44,301 nucleotides of DNA, taken from the NCBI GenBank assembly GCA_002726495.1, contig PBTH01000053.1:1-44301 (forward strand). The letters run 5' to 3'. The translations under genes were made by a program, and so were the position numbers. Each line of letters starts with the position of its first letter. The first letter of the stretch is position 1. This document shows positions 29,052 to 37,335 of the stretch, in pieces. The notes under the pieces were generated by a model, which saw only the letters and a list, made by a program, of their open reading frames with translations, had not been told where the DNA came from and searched no databases. This DNA comes from Methanobacteriota archaeon. GTDB taxonomy: Archaea; Thermoplasmatota; Poseidoniia; Poseidoniales; Poseidoniaceae.

Positions 29052-32000
29052 CAGGCTCCACCTCCTTTTCTCCTGTTATTGAACTTACATCGATTGCCTT
29101 TGGAGGCTCGGGCTCTTCCTCAACAACATCAGAATTGCTGGAGGTTCCAAGCAAAGAACTCAGGTCCAATCCATCGTTAGCAAGGTCATTGAGCAAGCGG
29201 GCTGGATCGCCAAGGTCCCGTTCAATACGGATACTCTTGATTTCCGCATCGGTCAATCTTCCATACAAGTTGCCGTACAACTTGTCAGAGCGCTTCAAGA
29301 AATACCATACTCCAATCATGATAATCAAGAAATATGACGCCATGACAACAAGGTTTCGTGAATCTGTCGTCAATTGTGGAGGTAGGCCAAGGACGATTGC
29401 GAGCATACCAAGTACAGGTAAAGAGAGAATAATAGTGAGTTGGCGGCGACCGTCCGAAAGTGCTTCGAAATGGTCAGAATACACCGTTGAGATTCCCTTT
29501 CGGGCCCGCTGGTAATCTTCGTGAATCAGGCGGAATTCTTCACTGCTCTTCCACGTCATTCGCCAGACCCACAAAGCATTCAGGACAAGAACCACTGGGC
29601 CCCAAATCGCAACTCCGCCCACTTCAAACCCAAATCCGAGGTGGAAGGCGAAACCGAAACTTAGCACTCCGGCATAAACACCACCCAATTGCCACTTCTC
29701 CGACTGAGTTGCGAGTCGTGTAAATACGAAGGAAACAAGAGCTGCAACAATACATGCTACAAATACAATTGAAAGACCAGGTGATTGAGATTTAACATCG
29801 ATAGGCTCGGTAAGCAAATCATCCTTGAGATCGTTCGCATCACCTGCGTGGACGATATCTAATTCAACAGAGCATGAGACGCCCTTACTGACTTCCCACC
29901 AGTTGATGGTTTCACCGATGACAGTCCATTCAACTACCTTGCTTTCTTGGGCTTTGAGTTCAAGGATACCAATTTGTCCGTTGGCCGGGGAGACGATGGT
30001 GATGTCATCTCCACAATCAAGCGTAGCGGTGATGCCGAGTGCCTTTGCCGTGCCTGTGTTCTTGATGGTTGCACTGTAAGCTGTTTCCACTCCTTCGTAC
30101 AAATTACCACCAACTGGGCCATGCTCCATAACCTTTGGATTAGCGTATACTGCAAGTGAATAGGTCAAGGTTGCATCGTCAAAGAACGTGTATCCTGTGT
30201 TCTCATTTGGATGGTAAAGTCGCATCGTCAAATCCCAACCGTCTCCAGGGAGGACTTCTCCGGTGGGAGGGGTAACCTTGAGACGAATTGGAGAATCTGT
30301 AACATACGCACTTCGTGTCGGCAGGGTAATTCTAGATTCTGCGCCAAGAGAGCCTTGTGTGGGGCACTCTTGAGTCAAATCCAGAGGGTATTCCGTATCA
30401 TCGACGACAATAGCGAAGGCCCAAGGTTGCAAGGTTGCATCTTCGTCAAGGGCCGTGAAATCCAACAAGCGAACTGCCTGACACAATTCAACTTCATAGG
30501 CCACTGGGGTACCCGGGCCATTTGGAATGTGAGAATACGTTATGTCATACATGATTGAGGTTCCTTTACCGTAGTCAACTTGAGTGTCTGACAACTCAAA
30601 GAAGCGTTCCATCTTGAGATTGGTGAAGAACTCTGCGCTGCCTTCAACCGATGTATCTGTGGGTGTTAGCTTCACTGCGAGATTCGCTGCAAGAGTGAGG
30701 TCTGGGTCTGGCTTTGTTGCTTCGATGGTGAAGGTTAGCGTCACCGGTTCGCCGCGTGGAAGGAAGAGGGAATCTGGAGAAGGATTGACGAGGACCCAGT
30801 CCGTCGTAGGGGTTGCAAGACCACCTTTCAATAATGTGTAAGTGAGATTAACGGTAACATCGCTGTTGCCTGTGTTGGTCAAATCGACATTCCATGTGCG
30901 GCCAAATGTAGCATGGTATTTCATCTCAGTAGGCCAATCTTCTGCTTCGACCATGAACAATGGAGAGATTATCAAATTAAAGGAGTGAGAGGCTAACTCT
31001 TCAAATGTGTCTGGCTTGAGAACCCGAATCGTAACCGGGTACAATGAGCCGTTTGTAAGACTGTCATCTCCACCCAAAGAAGGTACGGTAATGTCCATTG
31101 CCCCGTCATAGAGTTCGTCAATCTCAAGTTCGAGCGAGAAGTTTGCAGGAGTCAATGTCCAATCTCCGCCAACCTTCGTCTCTATGATTACATCCTCTGC
31201 AAGGTTGCCGTTATTGGTGATACTGTAGGCAACATTCTGAACCGTTCCAGGAATGACTCCCACGCTCTCAACGGTTGAAATAGCCATGCCGTGTTCTTCG
31301 CTCATGTTCCCCTCAATAACAGCGGATACATTGAGTCCCGACTGAAGATTGGAAACCCATACCGTTGCTTGATACTCTTCGTCGGCACGTGCATCAACTG
31401 ATGGAGTTAGGCGGATTTTAATGGTATCAGCGTATCCTGCACCGATTAGTAGTGTGGGGGATGTCTCCATCGTGTAGGTGATTTCACCGGCTTGTGAATC
31501 GTCCAGCCAAACTGAGAATTCAGCAGGAGTGTTTCCTACATTGTTCACCGTAATTCGGGTTGATAGAGACTCTCCTAGGGATAGATTAACTTCTTGAGTC
31601 GCAGGACTTAGGGCTGCATTGACCTTTTCACCAACTTCAATCGGAAGATCAAACTCAGTGATGAATACGCCGGTATCAACTTGTTCAACCCTGATCTTGA
31701 GGTATTCAATACTCTGGGCAGGAGCCAATGGATCGGTAGTAACGACGACGATGTAATCGCTGATATGGAGATCACCGATGGTTGGGTAATCGGCCACATT
31801 TGCCGGAACGGTCAGAAGTGTCGTAGATACAAGTGAAGTGGTATTGGAGAAAGAAGCGACCCAGTTATCAGGTAGGGTATCTTCCATGACAAGGCGATAT
31901 GATGTCATATTATTCCCTGAGTTACCAAGCGAGAGATTAAACTGAGTCATTTCTCCAACGACTGCATCCAATGGCTCGCCATCGTAGACATCAGCGCCAA

Positions 32001-33978
32001 GAACAGGAGGTACGTTCACTCGAAGTGTTTGAGTCACTGCTGTTGGAATCACGTTAGAGCCCATGTGGACACCGCCGAGCGTTGGAGTGGCTGTAATTGG
32101 GATTGTGAGTACCCCGGACACTGGATAATCATCTGCGGGCCCTTGAAGGGTGAATTTCGCCAACTCGGTATCTCCCAGTTCCATGGTGGGGAAGGACGTA
32201 GGATTAAGGCCAATTGCCCACCGTGATGCTTCATCAAATCCTCCTGAAGAGTCTGATGTAAACACGGGCGTTCCAAGCGAGAGTGTTGCGTCAACGGTTT
32301 CTGAAAGATCGCTGACGAGGTTGTGTCGGACTTCTACATCCAAATCTAGAATCTCCTCCAGGCCATTTCCAGCTCGTGCTGCAAAGACTTGCTCTACGGT
32401 CATTTCAATGGCCTCAACAGGAAGCCCTGGGTCAACGATGACGACAGGCAATATTTCCATAGGCGTTGAATCAAAACCAGGAAGGCCGCCTAGAACGGAT
32501 TGGGCTTGGACCCAAACGCTCATTGCATCGCCAGCTCGGTTATTCTCGGAAGAGACCAAGGGGCTCTTGATGGTAGGAGGTGTGATCTCCAAAGAAACAC
32601 TAACCGTTGCTCCGGGAGCCAACATTCCGGTCAATGAATTGGTGAATTGAAGGTCCCATCCAGTGGCGGTAGAAGTAAGTCCTGCGTTCAGCATAAATGT
32701 ACTGGCTGCATTGCCGTCGTTGGTGACATCAACAAGGATCGTAGAGGGCACACCCGGCGTCAATTGTTGTGTTGTCGCAGGCATGTTAACGGTGACATCA
32801 TAAGATTCGCCTGCAAGAATCGTCGTAGTTGCAGTGTAGACAAAACTGCTTCCAGACGAGGTTAACGTGACCGTGACGGTATCAGAGGCGGTACGTGCTG
32901 CATTGGCTGGAACATCAACTTGAACGAGGACTGAAGTGGTCACACCTGGAGAAATAGTGGCGGTGGTTGATACAGTGCCTGCAACATTAGCCCATCCGCT
33001 CACTGATGAGACGCCGACTGAAAAGTCATCACTTGAAAGGCCCGTATTTTTGATGAGGTAGGTGAGCGTGGTGCTCTGGCCCGGCTGAATACTTCGGTCT
33101 TGAGCGGGTGTTACTTCTGCGTTAAAATTGGAGAAGACCACGTTAAAATTCAAGAATTCAACATCGTCACTCCAGCCAGTTCCAGCGGCGGTCATCGTAC
33201 CCACTACGCTCCATTCTCCTGTGAGGCTGGTTGCATCAAAATTCAACGAGACAATCGATGGAGTTGCACCACCGTTGTAGAGGCTCCCTGGACGAACAAT
33301 TGGGACCGTGGCCGAAGTTTCGGTAAACGTCGTTGCTGGCGTGGCCACATTGGTGAACTCAAGTTTGTAGGAAGCGGAGAAGTTTTTCACGCCATCGTTA
33401 CGGACATTGATTGAATAATCGTGCACAGATTTTGACCAAACGACTGAATTTTGAGTCATAGGGTCTGCCGGTTGTGGGATATCGATAATGCTTGGAACAG
33501 AGGCTGCTTGTGTTAGCGTCACATCAACAAGGAGTTGTTCTTCGTTGTTCGCAGTGTTAACATCAGTCGCCGAGGAAACCCTAGCCTTGAGTATCTGGTC
33601 TGGTCCGAGCGTTGCAGCCCATGAAAACACGACGACGTTGCTGCTTGCACCGCTGGCAATAATTCCGAGGTCGGTTGTATCGACGACCGAATCTCCTGAT
33701 GTTGCCGTGCCTTGATGAAGCAATGAGAGCGAAGCTTGCCCTGCAGCTAGTCCGTTGTTTTTAACTTGGATTCTTACGATGTGAGTGGCTGCTTCAGCGA
33801 CCACCGAGCCACCGTCTAAAATTGAGCCAGCATCGTCAAGGGTAAACGAGGTTACCACGAAATCTGGACTCGAACGGGCCCCATCATCTGCCATCGTCAA
33901 TGGCGCCATGCTTGTGATGAGCAAGAGACTGACCAACAGGAAAGGCAAGGTACGTTCAGACACCACCGGCACCTCCAC
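29044..33978 (-). CDS. Giant surface protein (1644 aa): signal peptide, multiple CARDB/NEW3-like repeats, about 5 C-terminal TM helices and cytoplasmic tail
   Basis: LPFLLVSLLLITSMAPLTMADD signal; repeats such as VKNNGLAAGQASLSLL, YLIKNTGLSSDDFSVGV, VDVTNDGNAASTFMLNA, ITNNGNLAEDVIIET; TM block SIVFVACIVAALVSFVFTRLA...LVVMASYFLIIMIGVWYFLKR. Confidence 0.88.
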   Translation of the reverse strand: MEVPVVSERTLPFLLVSLLLITSMAPLTMADDGARSSPDFVVTSFTLDDAGSILDGGSVVAEAATHIVRIQVKNNGLAAGQASLSLLHQGTATSGDSVVDTTDLGIIASGASSNVVVFSWAATLGPDQILKARVSSATDVNTANNEEQLLVDVTLTQAASVPSIIDIPQPADPMTQNSVVWSKSVHDYSINVRNDGVKNFSASYKLEFTNVATPATTFTETSATVPIVRPGSLYNGGATPSIVSLNFDATSLTGEWSVVGTMTAAGTGWSDDVEFLNFNVVFSNFNAEVTPAQDRSIQPGQSTTLTYLIKNTGLSSDDFSVGVSSVSGWANVAGTVSTTATISPGVTTSVLVQVDVPANAARTASDTVTVTLTSSGSSFVYTATTTILAGESYDVTVNMPATTQQLTPGVPSTILVDVTNDGNAASTFMLNAGLTSTATGWDLQFTNSLTGMLAPGATVSVSLEITPPTIKSPLVSSENNRAGDAMSVWVQAQSVLGGLPGFDSTPMEILPVVIVDPGLPVEAIEMTVEQVFAARAGNGLEEILDLDVEVRHNLVSDLSETVDATLSLGTPVFTSDSSGGFDEASRWAIGLNPTSFPTMELGDTELAKFTLQGPADDYPVSGVLTIPITATPTLGGVHMGSNVIPTAVTQTLRVNVPPVLGADVYDGEPLDAVVGEMTQFNLSLGNSGNNMTSYRLVMEDTLPDNWVASFSNTTSLVSTTLLTVPANVADYPTIGDLHISDYIVVVTTDPLAPAQSIEYLKIRVEQVDTGVFITEFDLPIEVGEKVNAALSPATQEVNLSLGESLSTRITVNNVGNTPAEFSVWLDDSQAGEITYTMETSPTLLIGAGYADTIKIRLTPSVDARADEEYQATVWVSNLQSGLNVSAVIEGNMSEEHGMAISTVESVGVIPGTVQNVAYSITNNGNLAEDVIIETKVGGDWTLTPANFSLELEIDELYDGAMDITVPSLGGDDSLTNGSLYPVTIRVLKPDTFEELASHSFNLIISPLFMVEAEDWPTEMKYHATFGRTWNVDLTNTGNSDVTVNLTYTLLKGGLATPTTDWVLVNPSPDSLFLPRGEPVTLTFTIEATKPDPDLTLAANLAVKLTPTDTSVEGSAEFFTNLKMERFFELSDTQVDYGKGTSIMYDITYSHIPNGPGTPVAYEVELCQAVRLLDFTALDEDATLQPWAFAIVVDDTEYPLDLTQECPTQGSLGAESRITLPTRSAYVTDSPIRLKVTPPTGEVLPGDGWDLTMRLYHPNENTGYTFFDDATLTYSLAVYANPKVMEHGPVGGNLYEGVETAYSATIKNTGTAKALGITATLDCGDDITIVSPANGQIGILELKAQESKVVEWTVIGETINWWEVSKGVSCSVELDIVHAGDANDLKDDLLTEPIDVKSQSPGLSIVFVACIVAALVSFVFTRLATQSEKWQLGGVYAGVLSFGFAFHLGFGFEVGGVAIWGPVVLVLNALWVWRMTWKSSEEFRLIHEDYQRARKGISTVYSDHFEALSDGRRQLTIILSLPVLGMLAIVLGLPPQLTTDSRNLVVMASYFLIIMIGVWYFLKRSDKLYGNLYGRLTDAEIKSIRIERDLGDPARLLNDLANDGLDLSSLLGTSSNSDVVEEEPEPPKAIDVSSITGEKEVEPDV

Positions 33979-34390
33979 TGGGCTTCACAAATCGATCAAT
34001 AGTGACGTTCTTACCTTGGCGTTTCCACTGAGATAGAAGTTGATTGAGGAGATGGTCGTGCTCTTCCTCAGAGATTCCGAGGCGGCGACGTTCCTCCCAC
34101 AACAACAACTGTTCTGTACGAGTAAGCAAGGCGTCACGAAGATAGAGTTCCAATGTTCGCCTGTATGCGTCCCTATCTGAGATGGCGTAAACAATGCCTT
34201 CCCCCGGGACTTGATCGGCTCGAGTTTGGATAAGATTCCCTAACATGAGGGCCTCATCGTAAGAGAGGTGACGTTTGTCAAGGTCTGTTTGAATGGCGCT
34301 CGCAGATTCCTGAAGAGCGTATTTGCTCGTAGCACGCTGAATTTTCTTGAAATGGCGGCGAGCCTTACGAGACATGCGGGCGCCGACCAT
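33956..34390 (-). CDS. Small basic uncharacterised protein, first gene of archaellum operon
   Basis: MVGARMSRKARRHFKKIQRATSKYALQESASAIQTDLDKRHLSYDEALMLGNLIQ...; 23-nt overlap with giant gene start; start may be 34375. Confidence 0.75.
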   Translation of the reverse strand: MVGARMSRKARRHFKKIQRATSKYALQESASAIQTDLDKRHLSYDEALMLGNLIQTRADQVPGEGIVYAISDRDAYRRTLELYLRDALLTRTEQLLLWEERRRLGISEEEHDHLLNQLLSQWKRQGKNVTIDRFVKPSGGAGGV

Positions 34391-34449
34391 AGCCCATACG
34401 GTAACCTGCCGGTTATTGAAAGAATCGGTTCAAAACGTTGATTTTACCC

Positions 34450-34457
34450 ATTTAAAG
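34450..34457 (-). promoter_or_regulatory. Candidate TATA-like element for archaellum operon
   Basis: Minus strand ACTTTAAATGGG, roughly 60-75 nt upstream of candidate start codons; A/T-rich context. Confidence 0.35.
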
Positions 34458-34464
34458 TAAATTA

Positions 34465-34481
34465 TTATTCATAATGAATAA
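34465..34481. promoter_or_regulatory. 17-bp palindrome TTATTCAT-A-ATGAATAA in divergent promoter region
   Basis: Perfect 8-bp arms around a central A, between archaellum operon and peroxiredoxin gene. Confidence 0.55.
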
Positions 34482-34483
34482 AA

Positions 34484-34503
34484 GGTGCGCTGCACCCTTT
34501 TTT
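34484..34503 (+). terminator. Hairpin plus T-tract (GGTGC-GCT-GCACC C TTTTTT)
   Basis: 5-bp GC-rich stem, 3-nt loop, then six T on plus strand; lies between divergent genes so terminator role is uncertain. Confidence 0.4.
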
Positions 34504-34570
34504 ACAAAATAACATTGGCCCACACAGACCAATGCAATGGGTTTAGGAGGATGGAGTAATGGGAGGGAAC

Positions 34571-35056
34571 ATGACCGACCCTATGACACTTAATCAAGGA
34601 GACAAAGCTCCCTTGTTCAATGTACCAGATAATGAAGGCAACATGCATGACTTGGCCGAATACATGGCCCAAGGCAAGCAAGTGATCCTGTACTTTTACC
34701 CAAAGGATTCCACTCCAGGCTGCACCACACAGGCTTGTGATTTCCGTGACAATATGGCGAGGTTTCAATCCGAAGGCTACATTGTATTGGGCGTTTCCAA
34801 AGACTCTCCAGCCTCACACGGTCGCTTCATCAACAAACAGGAACTTAACTTTCCATTGCTGGTAGACGAGGAATTGGATTTGCACAATGCATTTGGCACG
34901 TGGAGAATGAAAAAGAACTACGGTAAAGAATACATGGGTTGCGCTCGGTCCACCTTCGTCATCGATTCTGACGGGACTCTAGCATGGTGCAGGTACAACG
35001 TCAAAGCAAAGGGGCATGTTGGCATGCTCATGCGTGAACTCTCTCTCAGCGAGTGA
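34571..35056 (+). CDS. bcp: Peroxiredoxin (Bcp/PrxQ type)
   Basis: GDKAPLFNVPDNEGNMHDLAEY...VILYFYPKDSTPGCTTQACDFRDN...VLGVSKDSPASHGRF; start at MTDPMTL (34571) or 34559. Confidence 0.95.
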   Translation: MTDPMTLNQGDKAPLFNVPDNEGNMHDLAEYMAQGKQVILYFYPKDSTPGCTTQACDFRDNMARFQSEGYIVLGVSKDSPASHGRFINKQELNFPLLVDEELDLHNAFGTWRMKKNYGKEYMGCARSTFVIDSDGTLAWCRYNVKAKGHVGMLMRELSLSE

Positions 35057-35065
35057 GGTCGTTTG

Positions 35066-35551
35066 ATGACCGAAGTTGAACTTCCACTTTCTGGCCAACG
35101 GGTGGCTCTTCCCAACGGAGCCGTAGCATGGTGGCCATGCCACCTTGGAAAGGGGAGTTCGGTCGGCATGAACACCTCAATCGGGGCCTTGGCGCACATT
35201 GGACAAAATGTCATTATTGGCATGGAATGCAAAATTCAAGGCGCAGCCTACATTGCCGATGGGTCGGTATTGGAAGACCGTGTATTTGTTGGCCCGAATG
35301 CGACATTGCTCAACGACCGCTTTCCTCCATCGGGAGATACGTCCAAATGGACACCAATTCATGTGGGTAAAGGTGCTGTTCTTGGAGGAAACACGACCGT
35401 TGTCGCCGGATGCAACATCGGAGAGGAAAGCGTCCTAGGAGCTGGTTCTGTGCTCACAAAGCATCTTCCACCGCGAGAAGTATGGGCAGGCAATCCTGCT
35501 CGTTTTCTCATGACCCGTAGTGAATACGAACATAAGAGGACGGTGAATTAG
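35066..35551 (+). CDS. Hexapeptide-repeat (left-handed beta-helix) acyltransferase
   Basis: NTSIGALAHIGQNVIIGMECKIQGAAYIADGSVLEDRVFVGPNATLLND...IHVGKGAVLGGNTTVVAGCNIGEESVLGAGSVLTKHLPPREVWAGNPARF. Confidence 0.93.
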   Translation: MTEVELPLSGQRVALPNGAVAWWPCHLGKGSSVGMNTSIGALAHIGQNVIIGMECKIQGAAYIADGSVLEDRVFVGPNATLLNDRFPPSGDTSKWTPIHVGKGAVLGGNTTVVAGCNIGEESVLGAGSVLTKHLPPREVWAGNPARFLMTRSEYEHKRTVN

Positions 35552-36355
35552 ATGGATGAACAATCAATTGTAACTGAATTTCTTGAGCGTTGCAATACCT
35601 ATGCAAAAGCATCAATCGAGCGGAAAAAGGAACGTGGTGAGCACGAAGACATACCCAAGTGGGAATCCTATGTTGAATTCAATCAGCACGCTATTGATGA
35701 AATCGCAGACGGCACTCTTGAACGTTGGTTTGCTCAACCATCCGAACACACACCACCGCTTCATCGGCTCGGTGTTGATGAAATGACTCATCTGGACCGA
35801 AGTATTTGGCTCAATAGCGTACTTTCTCCACGACCGGTCGTTATTGCCGGAACTCTTGACAAGGAGGGCAATCGGAATTTTGCTCCGCTCTCTTCGGTGA
35901 TGGCAGTATCCACCGCACCACCTTATCTGACTGCATCGTTTTCAATTCACAAAGATGGTCGTCACCGCGATACGCTCACCAATATGCGCACAACTGGCCG
36001 TATTCTGCTCAACATGATGCCGGCCACACAACGTGGTGTGGAACTTGTTGATGAAACTGCAACACCCTTGCCCCAAGGCGAGGATGAAGGGTTGCTTTTG
36101 GAGAACTTCAAAACTCTTGAAGGTCAACCTCTAATCATTTCAGATTCTGTTGCAGCAATTGAAGCAGAATATGTGGAAGAGCATGAGCTCCCTGGCGCCG
36201 TAGCCCGTATTGCTGTATTACGCGTTAACGCTGTTTGGTTCTCATCAACAGCGATTCCAGTAGGTGGCCTTGCCGTTCTTTGCCAACATGGAAGAGACGA
36301 TATGACACCTGCACCCAACGGTTGGAAAAAACGAGTCACCAAGCACTATGGATGA
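35552..36355 (+). CDS. Flavin reductase-like FMN-binding protein
   Basis: LSPRPVVIAGTLDKEGNRNFAPLSSVMAVSTAPPYLTASFSIHKDGRHRDTLTNMRTTGRILLNMM: flavin-reductase-like domain. Confidence 0.85.
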   Translation: MDEQSIVTEFLERCNTYAKASIERKKERGEHEDIPKWESYVEFNQHAIDEIADGTLERWFAQPSEHTPPLHRLGVDEMTHLDRSIWLNSVLSPRPVVIAGTLDKEGNRNFAPLSSVMAVSTAPPYLTASFSIHKDGRHRDTLTNMRTTGRILLNMMPATQRGVELVDETATPLPQGEDEGLLLENFKTLEGQPLIISDSVAAIEAEYVEEHELPGAVARIAVLRVNAVWFSSTAIPVGGLAVLCQHGRDDMTPAPNGWKKRVTKHYG

Positions 36356-37335
36356 GAAGTTAATTCCTGCCAAACCTCAGCCAAACCGGTATCAAGAGAA
36401 GTGGAACATCGCCACCCGAGCAATCGCTCAGCAGAACTGCAATCCGGTACGCGACGCTTTGAATCTCCAAAATAGCCCTCTACACCAACGACCGGTGCGA
36501 TTTGTGTTCCCGTGACCTTCACAATTCGCTTTGACAATTCCAAGATGCTCACCTCTTCTGAACTACCGATATTGAAAGAGCATCCCGAAAGTAGACGCTG
36601 CCCATCGACTGAATGGGACCGTTCGCCCGCTAAAACAAACCCTTCAATCACATCATTGATATGAGTAAAACTACGGGTCTGCGAGCCATTCCCATGAACG
36701 TTGATGGCCTCTTGTGAACGCACTGCATGAAACATCATGCCGATCACTTGCCCGTATGCATCGCCAAGTAATCTTGACCCATATGCATTGAATGGCCGCA
36801 CGATTCGTGCGTCCAGGCCTGTTGCAAGAGCGTGCTGAACGGCAAGTTCACCAAGGTACTTGCTGCCTCCATAGGAATGACGTTGATGGTCATGTGATGA
36901 AGGAAAAACACTGCTTGAACGTTCCATTAAAGGCATGTTTGCAGCGTCTCCAAACGCCTCAGGAGAGGAGGCAAAAACGTATCTTGAACCCCATCGCTCA
37001 GCGGCTGCAAGCGTTTTGAGCGTGGTATTAACATTAACATCGATGACGGTTCTTGCTGCTTCGTGAAACCATCTGGTACCGTTGATTGCCGCAAGGTGAT
37101 GAATGAGTTCGAATCCCCCAAATGCCTCTTCACACGCATCTAACACGTGATCTTGAGAAACATCCCCTTCTACAAATCTAAACATTGGATGCTGAATGAT
37201 GGAAGCAAGATGATCTTTCACTCCACGAAACAGATTGTCCACTCCAACAACTTGATGGCCGTCCTCAATCAAGCGTTCGCAGAGGTATGAACCAATGAAG
37301 CCTGCAGCCCCAGTGACGAGCACCCGCATGGTCAC
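36346..37335 (-). CDS. NAD-dependent epimerase/dehydratase (UDP-sugar type, extended SDR)
   Basis: MRVLVTGAAGFIGSYLCERLIEDGHQVVGVDNLFRG; FASSPEAFGD; HSYGGSKYLGE; RPFNAYGSR. Confidence 0.93.
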   Translation of the reverse strand: MTMRVLVTGAAGFIGSYLCERLIEDGHQVVGVDNLFRGVKDHLASIIQHPMFRFVEGDVSQDHVLDACEEAFGGFELIHHLAAINGTRWFHEAARTVIDVNVNTTLKTLAAAERWGSRYVFASSPEAFGDAANMPLMERSSSVFPSSHDHQRHSYGGSKYLGELAVQHALATGLDARIVRPFNAYGSRLLGDAYGQVIGMMFHAVRSQEAINVHGNGSQTRSFTHINDVIEGFVLAGERSHSVDGQRLLSGCSFNIGSSEEVSILELSKRIVKVTGTQIAPVVGVEGYFGDSKRRVPDCSSAERLLGWRCSTSLDTGLAEVWQELTSHP

